Under the pieces are notes generated by a model, which saw only the letters and a program-made list of their open reading frames with translations, ran no database searches and had not been told where the DNA came from. A stretch of DNA of 44,535 nt from Leucobacter sp. Ag1 (lineage in GTDB: Bacteria; Actinomycetota; Actinomycetes; Actinomycetales; Microbacteriaceae), in assembly GCF_000980875.1 (NCBI RefSeq), contig NZ_LAYO01000082.1:1-44535 (forward strand), in the 5' to 3' direction. Of the stretch, positions 1 through 6,983 are shown piece after piece. The first letter of the stretch is position 1. Every line of letters starts with the position of its first letter. The translations under genes and the position numbers were made by a program.

Positions 1-87
1 GACGGGCCTTCGCCGTTCCCGGTGACGATCCCCGGCGCCGCGCCGTCGGACCGTTCGGATCAGAAGAGGCGCAGGCTCGGTGCGTAG
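1..87 (+). CDS. possible 3' end of a truncated gene
   Basis: The first plus-strand frame is open from the window edge to a TAG at 85-87, and 24 of its 28 sense codons end in G or C. It would encode a basic tail ending QKRRRLGA. The minus-strand gene at 60-299 has the same wobble phase, so the bias could belong to a minus-strand gene instead. If real, it overlaps the end of that gene by 28 bp. The evidence is weak and no function can be given. Confidence 0.2.
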   Translation, partial: DGPSPFPVTIPGAAPSDRSDQKRRRLGA

Positions 88-299
88 CCGACGCGGAGCG
101 CCTCGTGCTCGGCGAGCGCTCGCTGCGCGGCGAGCTGCGCTTCCCGGAGCTCGAGCGCCCGGAGCCGGGCGGACTCGGTGCCCGAACAGGCCTCCGGTGT
201 CGCGACGCCCCGCCGAGGCAGGGCGCGATCGGGTTCGACCGCTCGCACAGCCGGCAGCGGCTCAGCGGGTCGATCGGTGGTGAGGAGAGTGGAATTCAC
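60..299 (-). CDS. small hypothetical protein, 79 aa
   Basis: I do not recognise this protein. The GTG start at 299 follows a purine-rich GAAAGAAAG placed 8 nt upstream. From that GTG to the TGA nearly all codons end in G or C, as in a real gene here. Upstream of the GTG the same frame has AT-ending codons, so the longer ORF starting near 386 is unlikely. The N-terminal half is rich in Pro, Arg and Ala with one Cys. The second half is a charged Ala/Leu/Glu helix (roughly residues 45-68), and the protein ends SLRLF. It lies 371 bp downstream of the 29-codon peptide gene on the same strand, so the two could share a transcript, although a hairpin at 433-450 lies between them. Confidence 0.5.
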   Translation of the reverse strand: MNSTLLTTDRPAEPLPAVRAVEPDRALPRRGVATPEACSGTESARLRALELREAQLAAQRALAEHEALRVGYAPSLRLF

Positions 300-432
300 G
301 ATCGTGACTTTCTTTCGAAGAATGCGTGGAATATTTAAAATTTGGCGCGACGAATAGACCTTTTTCGGGTCGGCGAAATCGCGCAACAGCGAATTCGCCG
401 GATCGGATCATCGATTCGAGATTCGATCCGGG

Positions 433-450
433 GACCCGGCGAGCCGGGTC
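433..450. other. perfect 7-bp hairpin in a gene-free stretch
   Basis: GACCCGG and CCGGGTC flank a CGAG loop, with no T-run on either side. The hairpin lies between the 29-codon peptide gene and the 79-codon gene on the minus strand. It could be a weak terminator or an RNA processing or stability element. The rest of 300-669 holds an AT-rich patch near 318-360 and short G/C inverted repeats (for example CCCCG-N6-CGGGG at 469-484), but nothing I would call a gene. Confidence 0.4.
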
Positions 451-669
451 AGGGCCCCGGCGCGGACGCCCCGATCGAGCGGGGCGCCCGCGCGTTCAGC
501 GGGAGCAGGAGCTCACCGCCGTCCGATCCGGTGCCGCCCCTCGCTCCTCACGAAATCGCGCGAGGAGTCAGGCGAGTGCCGGAAGGCCCGGGATCACGGA
601 ACCCGACGGTTCACAGCCGATCTCGGTGACGAGTCGTCTCGCGGCCCCGAAAGCGGAGCGACGGTCGAC

Positions 670-759
670 CTAATCTGCCGTGCGGCAGAAGGAGCCACGG
701 GGAGCGGCGGAGCCGAAGGAGTTCCCGACAAATGGAACTTTGATATCAAACTTAGGCAT
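670..759 (-). CDS. 29-aa peptide gene with strong promoter and SD
   Basis: The ATG at 759 is preceded by GGGAGGTG with a 6-nt spacer, one of the best Shine-Dalgarno sites in the window, and by a promoter with a perfect TTGACA box. The peptide starts MPKFDIKVPFVGNSF and ends RGSFCRTAD. It has a Lys/Asp-containing N-terminal part, a Gly/Ser/Ala-rich middle and a single Cys five residues from the C-terminus. The first 14 codons are AT-rich compared with neighbours. It has no signal peptide or membrane segment. Such a short, strongly expressed ORF could be a peptide pheromone, a RiPP precursor or a regulatory leader peptide; the sequence alone does not decide. No modification enzyme is visible within the window, but anything downstream on this strand lies beyond base 1. 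Confidence 0.6.
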   Translation of the reverse strand: MPKFDIKVPFVGNSFGSAAPRGSFCRTAD

Positions 760-795
760 CTTACGCACCTCCCTCTCGTGACTTGATTCATACAG

Positions 796-825
796 ACACT
801 ATTGAACGACCGAGCCACCTGTCAA
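796..825 (-). promoter_or_regulatory. sigma-70 promoter of the 29-aa peptide gene
   Basis: Read on the minus strand, a perfect -35 TTGACA (825-820) is separated by 18 bp from a -10 TAGTGT (801-796). The expected start is about 30 nt upstream of the peptide ATG, which leaves room for the strong Shine-Dalgarno. Confidence 0.7.
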
Positions 826-884
826 GCGATTCGAGCGAAAAGAATAGCGACGGGTGAAATCCTCGGCACGACCCGAGAACGCAG

Positions 885-920
885 AACACCCCCGCTCCCG
901 GAAACGGGAGCGGGGGTGTT
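885..920. terminator. long perfect hairpin terminator
   Basis: AACACCCCCGCTCCCG and its exact complement flank a GAAA tetraloop, giving a 16-bp stem with no mismatch. It lies 14 bp past the stop of the minus-strand gene at 934-1128, so it most likely ends that transcript. It also insulates the peptide promoter downstream. The U-tract is short, as is common in high-GC actinobacteria. Confidence 0.8.
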
Positions 921-933
921 CGCACGATCGGAC

Positions 934-1128
934 TCAGTCGCGGAGCTGATCCTTGGCCTCGTTGCGGGCCTTCACCGAGTCGCGTTCGGCCTCCGCCTTC
1001 TTGACCTCGGCCTCGGCCTGCAACTCCTCGGCCTTGTCCTTCACCTTGTCGACGGTGTCCTCCACTGCGCGGCCGGCCTGCTTGGCCGCCTCGCCGATGG
1101 TCTCCTTGGCGTCATCGAGAATCCCCAT
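934..1128 (-). CDS. small charged helical protein (CsbD/LEA-like), 64 aa
   Basis: The ATG at 1128 is preceded by GAGAGGGG. The protein starts MGILDDAKETIGEAAKQAG and is then an almost uninterrupted Ala/Glu/Lys/Asp amphipathic helix with an 11-residue-like rhythm, ending KDQLRD. It has no Cys, no signal peptide and no membrane segment. This composition matches small actinobacterial stress-associated proteins loosely grouped with CsbD or late-embryogenesis-abundant proteins, but the classical CsbD motifs are not present, so the name describes composition only. It sits downstream of leuA on the same strand with a 69-bp gap that contains a small GGGCT-GGA-AGCCC hairpin, and a strong terminator follows. 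Confidence 0.75.
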   Translation of the reverse strand: MGILDDAKETIGEAAKQAGRAVEDTVDKVKDKAEELQAEAEVKKAEAERDSVKARNEAKDQLRD

Positions 1129-1197
1129 GTTCGCCCCTCTCTGTCGGTGTTCGGGCTTCCAGCCCAGCAGACGAAGCTGCACGTCCGGTGAGTGCGT

Positions 1198-2979
1198 TCA
1201 GGATCCGGAGCCGATCGCGTTCGCCGCCGCGATCACCGCCGCGAGGCTCGCGGAGAGGACCGATTCCGCCCGCCCGCCGGCCCAGCCGGTCTCTCCGGCA
1301 TGCCGATACTCGATGAGCGTGAGCGCATCGCTGTCGCTCCCCGAGCGCACGCTGGCCTGGTGCAGTTCCAGCACTTCCAGGGCGGTTCCCCGCTCGGCGA
1401 GCGCCGACACGAGCGCCTCGACCGGGCCCTCTGCGGTCCGCTCGTGCACGGAGCGGGCCTCCCCCACGCGGATCGACATCCGGGCCCGCGCCGCTCCCGC
1501 GGCCTCCGCGACCTCGTACTCTTCCAGTTCGACCCTCCGGCCCACCGCTTCCGCACCGAGATAGACCCGCTGGAAGATCCGGTGGACCTCGGCCGCGGTC
1601 ACCTCGGTGCCGGTCGCATCGGCGTGCAGCTGCACGTGCCGCGCCAGATCGATCTGCATCCGTCGCGGCAGCTCGATCCCGTACTCGGACTCGAGCAGGT
1701 GGGCGATCCCGCCCTTGCCGGACTGCGAGTTGACTCGGATGACCGCGTCGTAGCTGCGCCCGATGTCGGCCGGATCGATCGGCAGGTAGGGCACCCGCCA
1801 CGCGATCTCGCGCTCGGACCGCCCCTCCGCCGCGGCCCGGGACCGGTGCTCCGCGAACCCCTTCCGGATCGCGTCCTGGTGGGTTCCGCTGAACGCCGTG
1901 TGCACCAGATCCCCGACGTAGGGGTGCCGCGGATGCACCTCGATCCGGTTGCAGTACTCCACCGTGCGCCTGATCTCGTCGATGTCCGAGAAGTCGATCA
2001 TCGGATCCACACCCTGCGCGTGGAGGTTCAGCGCGAGGGTCGCGATGTCGACGTTGCCCGTGCGCTCGCCGTTCCCGAAGATGCACCCCTCGACGCGCTG
2101 CGCCCCGGCCAGCACCGCGAGCTCGGCGCAGGCGATGCCCGTGCCGCGATCGTTGTGCGGGTGCACCGACAGGATCACACCGTCCCGGCGCTCGAGGTGC
2201 CGGTGCATGTACTCGATCTGGTCCGCGTACACGTTCGGCGATGCGATCTCGACCGTGGCCGGCAGGTTCAGGATCACGGGCCGCTCGGGGGTCGCGTCCC
2301 ACAGCTCGGTCACCGCGTCGCAGATCTCGAGCACGTAGTCGGGTTCGGTGAGATTGAACACCTCGGGCGAGAACTGGAACCGCACGTTCGGCAGCTCCCC
2401 CGCGAGCTCCAGCAGATCACGAGCGCCGTCGAGGATCATGCGCTTCAGCTCCGCGCGGCCCTTCCGCAGCACGGACTCCCGCCAGGTCGGCGCCGTCGCC
2501 GCGTACATGTGGATCACGATCGGGTTCGAGATCCCGCGGATCGACTCGACGGTGCGCTCGATGAGGTCGCGCCTCGCCGGCGTGAACACCACGACGGTCA
2601 CATCGGCCGGCGCGATCCCCGCATCGGCGATCAGTCGCACGAAGTCGAAGTCCGTCTGAGACGCCGAGGGGTAGCCGACCTCGATCTCGGTGTACCCCAT
2701 CGCCACCATCAGTTCGAAGAAGCGGCGCTTGCGCTCCGGATCCATGGGCTCGGCGAGCGCCTGGTTCCCGTCGCGCAGATCCACCGGCACCCACAGGGGC
2801 GCGCGGGTGAGCCGACGGCGCGGCCATTCGCGCTCGAGCTCGGGGACCTCGACCCTGGCGTAGGCGTCGCGGTAGCGGTGCGAGGGCATCTGGGAGCGGC
2901 GCTGCCGATTCCAGGGCGGCGCATCGGCGGGTACGGGACCGGCGGGCGTATCGATGCGGTTGAATGTTGACGTGGACAT
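1198..2979 (-). CDS. leuA: 2-isopropylmalate synthase LeuA
   Basis: This enzyme condenses acetyl-CoA with 2-oxoisovalerate, the first committed step of leucine synthesis in the cytosol. The 593 residues match the long actinobacterial form. DLRDGNQ (67-73) opens the TIM barrel, HPHNDRGTG carries metal-ligand histidines, and FGNGERTGNVD and NSQSGKGG are family signatures. A C-terminal LeuA allosteric domain follows, with conserved VRSGSDSDALTLIEY-type sequence where leucine feedback acts in characterised relatives. The ATG at 2979 follows AGAAGGAAG. The 5' leader holds a Leu-codon peptide and competing RNA arms, so expression is probably set by Leu-tRNA supply. A GntR regulator is divergent. 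Identification is secure. Confidence 0.97.
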   Translation of the reverse strand: MSTSTFNRIDTPAGPVPADAPPWNRQRRSQMPSHRYRDAYARVEVPELEREWPRRRLTRAPLWVPVDLRDGNQALAEPMDPERKRRFFELMVAMGYTEIEVGYPSASQTDFDFVRLIADAGIAPADVTVVVFTPARRDLIERTVESIRGISNPIVIHMYAATAPTWRESVLRKGRAELKRMILDGARDLLELAGELPNVRFQFSPEVFNLTEPDYVLEICDAVTELWDATPERPVILNLPATVEIASPNVYADQIEYMHRHLERRDGVILSVHPHNDRGTGIACAELAVLAGAQRVEGCIFGNGERTGNVDIATLALNLHAQGVDPMIDFSDIDEIRRTVEYCNRIEVHPRHPYVGDLVHTAFSGTHQDAIRKGFAEHRSRAAAEGRSEREIAWRVPYLPIDPADIGRSYDAVIRVNSQSGKGGIAHLLESEYGIELPRRMQIDLARHVQLHADATGTEVTAAEVHRIFQRVYLGAEAVGRRVELEEYEVAEAAGAARARMSIRVGEARSVHERTAEGPVEALVSALAERGTALEVLELHQASVRSGSDSDALTLIEYRHAGETGWAGGRAESVLSASLAAVIAAANAIGSGS

Positions 2980-2999
2980 GGCGTCTGGGCTTCCTTCTT

Positions 3000-3052
3000 C
3001 GATCGGTCTGGTCGATCGGCGCAGCGCTTCACTCCGCAGCGGGACGCCGATC
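3000..3052 (-). promoter_or_regulatory. LEU attenuator-type competing RNA arms
   Basis: On the minus-strand RNA, arm A (3052-3045) pairs over 8 bp with arm B (3021-3014). Part of B (3018-3013) can instead pair over 6 bp with arm C (3005-3000). A:B and B:C share bases 3014-3018, so they cannot form together. Arm C adjoins the leuA Shine-Dalgarno. No U-tract terminator is visible. A ribosome stalled on the Leu codons at 3085-3077 would leave A:B free and expose the leuA start. Completed leader translation would favour B:C next to the start. This fits translational attenuation, by inference. Confidence 0.55.
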
Positions 3053-3103
3053 GCACAGGTCCCCGCCGCGGCGGCGAAGAAGGAGGAACCCGTGGAACGT
3101 CAT
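3029..3103 (-). CDS. leucine leader peptide (LeuL type), 24 aa
   Basis: The small ORF reads MTFHGFLLLRRRGG and ends RRPAAE, with three consecutive Leu codons CTC-CTT-CTT at codons 7-9 followed by three Arg codons. CTT is rare in this high-GC genome, which suits a slow-decoding sensor. A TATTCT -10 box lies at 3115-3110, exactly 6 nt before the ATG, so the mRNA is probably leaderless. Leader peptides rich in Leu upstream of leuA are a described actinobacterial attenuation class. The stop at 3029 lies 49 nt upstream of leuA, among the competing RNA arms. Confidence 0.75.
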   Translation of the reverse strand: MTFHGFLLLRRRGGDLCDRRPAAE

Positions 3104-3153
3104 GCGCCGAGAATACCACAACTCCTCAGACAAGTAGAAGAGATGAGAAGATC

Positions 3154-3837
3154 ATGGCCCAGGTGAAACGCACCCCCCTGGCCGATCAGGCGGCGGAACT
3201 ACTGCTCGAACGGATCCGCTCGGGCGAATGGACCCTCGGCGAGAAGCTCCCCGGTGAGACGACGCTCGCCCCGCAGCTGGGCGTCGGCCGCTCGACCGTC
3301 CGCGAGGCGATCCGCCAGCTCGCCGGCCGCGGCGTCCTCGCTTCCCGTCAGGGATCGGGCGTGTTCGTCACCGCCCTCGACGCCCCCGAGGGCTGGGACA
3401 CCGTCGTCCGCCGCAGCGACATCGTCGCGGTGATCGAAGCGCGGATCGCGATCGAGACCGAGGCTGCGGCGCTCGCCGCAGAACGCCGCACCCCGGGCGA
3501 ACTCCGCGCGATCCGCCGAGCCCTGGGCCTGCGCGCGGAGCGTCGCAGCGAGCTCGCCGCGCACGTCGACGCCGACACCGGCTTCCACCGCAGCGTGGTC
3601 GCCGCCGCCCAGAATCCCATCCTCGCCGAGCTCTTCGACGGGTTCACCCCCCGCCTGCGTGACGCGATGATCGAGATGCTGCGCACCCGAGGAGCATTCG
3701 GAGACGACGCGGACCACGACGCGCACGCCCGCCTCGTCGAAGCGATCGCCGACCGCGACCCGGACCGCGCACGAGCCCTCAGCCGCGCACACCTGCGAGC
3801 GCTGGCCGAGACCTTCGAAAGCGCCACCGGGAAGTAG
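3154..3837 (+). CDS. GntR family regulator, FadR/FCD type
   Basis: The 227-residue protein has an N-terminal winged helix (about 8-70, with the GRSTVREAIRQLAGRGVLASRQGSGVFV recognition region split across the helix and wing) and a C-terminal all-helical FCD ligand domain. The usual FCD metal-ligand pattern is suggested by DADTGFH and later His residues. Such proteins usually respond to small carboxylic acids. The gene is divergent from the leuA leader with about 50 bp between them. It could regulate itself and leuA, but no clear operator is proven. The intergenic sequence CTTGTCTGAGGAGTTGTGG resembles a loose inverted repeat. Confidence 0.9.
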   Translation: MAQVKRTPLADQAAELLLERIRSGEWTLGEKLPGETTLAPQLGVGRSTVREAIRQLAGRGVLASRQGSGVFVTALDAPEGWDTVVRRSDIVAVIEARIAIETEAAALAAERRTPGELRAIRRALGLRAERRSELAAHVDADTGFHRSVVAAAQNPILAELFDGFTPRLRDAMIEMLRTRGAFGDDADHDAHARLVEAIADRDPDRARALSRAHLRALAETFESATGK

Positions 3838-3848
3838 CCCCGAGGAAT

Positions 3849-3902
3849 GGTGGCCCATGCGGATATGCAGACTGGGGTCCTCGTCGCCACGCATGGGCCA
3901 CC
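3849..3902. repeat. perfect 13-bp inverted repeat with 28-nt loop
   Basis: GGTGGCCCATGCG (3849-3861) is repeated as its exact complement at 3890-3902. It begins 11 bp after the stop of the GntR gene. It could act as its terminator, although the 28-nt loop is long and there is no T-run. No transposase or target duplication is seen. The rest of 3838-4050 holds the palindrome at 3974-3985 and no gene. Confidence 0.6.
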
Positions 3903-3973
3903 CTGCCGGAGCCCCAGGGGGGGGATTGAGGCCTCACGACTGGAGATCGCCGAACCGCGATCCCAGACATACT

Positions 3974-3985
3974 GTAACCGGTTAC
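3974..3985. promoter_or_regulatory. palindromic operator, LacI-family-like
   Basis: GTAACCGGTTAC is a perfect 12-bp palindrome within CTGTAACCGGTTACCG. It has the central CG and AACCGGTT core typical of LacI/GalR-family sites. It lies 66 bp upstream of the FUSC transporter start, in a plausible promoter position. No LacI-type gene is in the window, so any regulator must be encoded elsewhere. Confidence 0.5.
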
Positions 3986-4050
3986 CGCCTACAGCGCAAG
4001 CGACTCCCCGTCCGGTCCTGCCGTCCGCGCGTTCACGGAAGAATGGACAG

Positions 4051-5130
4051 GTGAGTATGCGTCAGAAGATCCAGAGGCGGCTCCCCCGCGCGCACGGCGC
4101 GGAGGTCGCACTGCGCACCGCGCTCTCGCTCGGCATCGCGCTCTGCGCCCTCGCGCTCTTCGAACGCCTCGACCTCGCCTCGTACGCGATGTTCGGGTCG
4201 TTCTGCGCGGTTTTCGGATTCAACGAGCCGTATCGGGTGCGCGCCCGGACCGTCGGTCTCGCGGGGATCGGAATCCTCGTGGCGATCAGCACGGGGATCC
4301 TGCTCTCCGCGGCCGACGCACCGATCGCGGCGATCGGTGCCGCCACCCTGATCATGCTGGCGGTCGCGGTGCCCGCGAACGTGGTGATCGGGCTGATCCC
4401 GACTCCCCCGTTCTTCCACATCATCGCCCTGCTCGTCTGCACGGCGATCCCGGTTCCGGGGTCGGGGCCGGAGATCCTGCTCCGCATCGCGGTCGCTGCG
4501 GGAGCCACGGTGCTCGCCTGGCTGATCAGCCTCTCGGGCTGGGCGGTCCGGCGCGCGTGGCCGGGGCACGCGCGTGCGTCGTACGCTCTGGCCCGACCGT
4601 TCTTCAAGGATCTGAGCCGCACTCCCCGCGTCGACTTCTCAGCGCTGCGCGACTCCCGAGTGTGGCGCAGCGTCGCCGAGAACCTGGCCGGCGCGGTCCT
4701 CGCCTACGCCCTCGCTTCGGCGTTCGGCGGCTCGCGCCCCTACTGGGCGGTGCTCACGGTCGTGTGCGTGATCGCACCCGCGCGTGCGCGACCGTCGGCC
4801 GGGCACGCGATCGAGCGGGTGATCGGCACCGCCGTCGGGCTGGTCGTCGTCTGGCTGCTCGAGCCGCTGCAGCTCGGAGCCCCCGCCGTGATCGCGATCA
4901 TCGTCGTCTGCCAGTTCTTCACCCAGCTCTTCGTCGTGCGAGCCTACGCCGCGGGACTGGTCTTCATCACCGTCATGGTGTTCGCCAGCCTGTCGTTCGT
5001 GATCCCCCTCGACGGTCCGATCCTCGTCGAGCGGTTCATCGAGACGGTCATCGGTTCGGCCTCCGGGTTGCTGGTCATGCTCCCCGGATGGATCCTCGAC
5101 CGACGGGCGGCCCGCCGGCCGAGCGCGTAG
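4051..5130 (+). CDS. FUSC/aromatic-acid-exporter-like membrane protein
   Basis: The protein of about 359 residues has an N-terminal block of about six transmembrane helices, a short cytosolic middle (around RAWPGHARASYALARPFFKDL) cut by basic residues, and a second block of hydrophobic helices. It contains PYWAVLTVVCVI and ARARPSAGHAIERVIGTAVG stretches typical of the FUSC family. Relatives export aromatic acids or sit in the inner membrane with unknown cargo. The GTG at 4051 follows GGAAGA at a good distance; the ATG two codons later (4057) is an alternative. A palindrome at 3974-3985 lies upstream. The substrate cannot be told from sequence. Confidence 0.85.
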   Translation: MSMRQKIQRRLPRAHGAEVALRTALSLGIALCALALFERLDLASYAMFGSFCAVFGFNEPYRVRARTVGLAGIGILVAISTGILLSAADAPIAAIGAATLIMLAVAVPANVVIGLIPTPPFFHIIALLVCTAIPVPGSGPEILLRIAVAAGATVLAWLISLSGWAVRRAWPGHARASYALARPFFKDLSRTPRVDFSALRDSRVWRSVAENLAGAVLAYALASAFGGSRPYWAVLTVVCVIAPARARPSAGHAIERVIGTAVGLVVVWLLEPLQLGAPAVIAIIVVCQFFTQLFVVRAYAAGLVFITVMVFASLSFVIPLDGPILVERFIETVIGSASGLLVMLPGWILDRRAARRPSA

Positions 5131-5143
5131 CTCGAGCGAACGC

Positions 5144-5186
5144 CTCGGCCCGCTCCCCGGACGCGATTCCGGAAGAGCGGGCCGAG
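5144..5186. terminator. bidirectional terminator hairpin
   Basis: CTCGGCCCGCTC (5144-5155) pairs perfectly with GAGCGGGCCGAG (5175-5186). It lies between the convergent ends of the FUSC gene and the wall-anchored protein gene, so it probably serves both. Confidence 0.8.
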
Positions 5187-5194
5187 CACCGCGA

Positions 5195-6802
5195 TCAGCC
5201 GCGAAGGCGCCGCATCAGGACGCGACCGCCGAGCAGTCCGCCGCCCGTGATCGCCGCGATCGCCGCCGCCACGATGCCGGCGACCGCCGACTGACCGCCG
5301 GTCACGGCGAGGCGATCCTTCGCGCCCTGCGCGTTCTCGCCCGAGCCGTTGCCGCCGCCGTTCGACCCGGCGTTGCCGCCACCGTTCGCACCGCCGTTCG
5401 ACCCGTTCTGACCACCCTGTCCGTTGCTTCCGCCGTTGCTTCCGCCATTCGCACCGCCGTTGCTTCCGCCGTTCGCACCGCCGTTCCCGGTGCCCGGCTC
5501 GGGGTGCGCGGTCGGAGTGTGGACGATGTCGACCCACTTCGAGGCGTCGTTCGCGTCCACGACCCGGTAGGTGAACTCGGCGTCGGTGAGCGCGACGATC
5601 GGCACGATCCGCTCGAACAGGACCGCGCCGGCATCGTTCTTCGCCGCGATCCAACGAGCGAGCTTGCCGTCGACGACGCGCATCTCCCAGTCGCCGTGCA
5701 TCTTCGGGCTGTCATCCAGGTTGAACATGGTGAAGGTGCCGTCGGCCGTGAAGTAGGCGTTGCCCACGAAGTTCGCCGCGCGGCTGTCGTCGAGCGCGAC
5801 CGGGTTGCCGTCCTGGTCCACCGCGCTCGTCGTCTCCCAGGGAGTCGCTGCGAGGGCCGCCGTCGCGGCGGCGAGGTCGACGGTGCCCGGCTCGACGTGG
5901 GTGGTCGGCGTGTGCACGATGTCGACGTACGCACCGCCGGCGCCGGCGACGCGGTAGGTGAACTCAGCACCGTCGAGATTCACGATCGGGACCTCGCGCT
6001 CGAACAGCACGTTGCCGTCGGCGTCCTTGGCGTTGATCCAGCGCACCAGCTGGCCGCCGATGACGCGCATCTCCCAGTCGCCGCGGAGCTTGGGCGAGTC
6101 GTCGAGGTTGAACATCGTGTAGGTGCCGTCGGCCGTGAAGTACGCGTTCCCGACGAAGTTCGCCGCGCGCGGATCGTCGAGCGCGACCGGATTGCCGTCC
6201 TGATCCACCGAGCTCGTGGTCTCCCACGGCGTCGCGGAGAGCGCGGCGGTCGCGGCGGCGATCACGGCCGCTTCCGTTCCGGGCTCGACGTGGGTGGTGG
6301 GCGTGTGCACGATATCGACCCACTGGCTCGCGTCCGTCGCATCGACGACCCGATAGGTGAACTCGGCTCCGGTGAGGGTGACGATCGGCACGGTGCGCTC
6401 GAACAGCACGTCGCCCGCGGCGTTCTTCGCGTTGATCCAGCGCGACGAGCCGTCGGCCGCGACGGTCCAGTCGCCGCGGAGCTTCGGCGAGTCGTCGAGG
6501 TTGAACATCGTGTAGGTGCCGTCGGCCTTGAAGTACGCGTTGCCGACGAAGTTCGCCGCGCGCGGGTCGTCGAGCGCCACCGCGTTGCCGTCCTGGTCCA
6601 CGGCACCCGAGGTCACCCACGGGGTCGAGGCCAGCACGTCGGTGGGCGTCGAGGCGGCGGGAGCGAGCGCCGACACCGCGGTCGTCGGGGCCGGGCCGCC
6701 GACGGCGAGCGCCGCGCCCGCGGGCAGCAGGCAGGCCGCGGCGACGGTCGCGGTCGTAGCGGCGAGCATCCATCCGCGTGAGGACGAGGGGCGAGCGATC
6801 AT
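5195..6802 (-). CDS. wall-anchored protein, three DUF4822-like repeats, LAxTG
   Basis: The 535 residues show a signal peptide (1-33, cleavage likely after ALA). Three near-identical domains of about 120 residues follow (roughly 56-176, 188-307, 318-437). Each starts TPWxT and contains VDQDGN, LDDxRAANFVGNAYF, FNLDDSPK and a closing VDIVHTPT. Next come an Asn/Gly/Ser linker (438-490), LAVTG (498-502), a hydrophobic helix and RRLRG. LAxTG is the class E sortase signal, so the protein is probably covalently fixed to the wall. I associate the repeats with DUF4822, of unknown function. AAGGA precedes the ATG at 6802. A TAGCGT -10 lies at 6875-6870. The sortase is not in the window. Confidence 0.88.
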   Translation of the reverse strand: MIARPSSSRGWMLAATTATVAAACLLPAGAALAVGGPAPTTAVSALAPAASTPTDVLASTPWVTSGAVDQDGNAVALDDPRAANFVGNAYFKADGTYTMFNLDDSPKLRGDWTVAADGSSRWINAKNAAGDVLFERTVPIVTLTGAEFTYRVVDATDASQWVDIVHTPTTHVEPGTEAAVIAAATAALSATPWETTSSVDQDGNPVALDDPRAANFVGNAYFTADGTYTMFNLDDSPKLRGDWEMRVIGGQLVRWINAKDADGNVLFEREVPIVNLDGAEFTYRVAGAGGAYVDIVHTPTTHVEPGTVDLAAATAALAATPWETTSAVDQDGNPVALDDSRAANFVGNAYFTADGTFTMFNLDDSPKMHGDWEMRVVDGKLARWIAAKNDAGAVLFERIVPIVALTDAEFTYRVVDANDASKWVDIVHTPTAHPEPGTGNGGANGGSNGGANGGSNGGSNGQGGQNGSNGGANGGGNAGSNGGGNGSGENAQGAKDRLAVTGGQSAVAGIVAAAIAAITGGGLLGGRVLMRRLRG

Positions 6803-6898
6803 GTGCGGGTTCCTTTGCAGATTCGATCCGGGGGCAGGCCGGAGCCGATGGGGCTCAGCGACACCTTCCACGCTAGGAATCGACGCACCGACCGAGCA

Positions 6899-6914
6899 TC
6901 AACCGATCGGTTGA
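6899..6914. promoter_or_regulatory. perfect 16-bp palindromic operator
   Basis: TCAACCGATCGGTTGA is fully self-complementary. It lies between the divergent wall-anchored protein and ThrE-type exporter genes. It is upstream of the exporter's likely -10 TAGAAT (6931-6936) and upstream of the other gene's -10 (6870-6875). The form suits a TetR-family site. No TetR gene adjoins it. Confidence 0.6.
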
Positions 6915-6983
6915 AGCTCACCCGCACCGCTAGAATCGCAGCATCGGCAGAGCCGCTGCGGCTCCGGGAGAACAGGGCTGAGG

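Noticed and set aside
594..818. 74-codon minus-strand ORF over the small peptide gene
   Set aside because: Its start lies upstream of or at the predicted promoter, its ribosome site is poor and its frame lacks the codon bias of real genes; the 29-codon frame has a perfect Shine-Dalgarno.
1192..2970. 592-codon plus-strand ORF opposite leuA
   Set aside because: It is the antisense shadow of leuA, has an odd His/Arg/Asp-rich composition and lacks any known domain; leuA motifs on the minus strand are unmistakable.
3849..3902. Inverted repeat as insertion-sequence ends
   Set aside because: Only 28 bp lie between the arms, with no transposase and no flanking target duplication.
5330..5500. Short repeats that might look like a CRISPR array
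   Set aside because: They encode the Asn/Gly/Ser linker of the wall-anchored protein; there are no regular spacers or cas genes.
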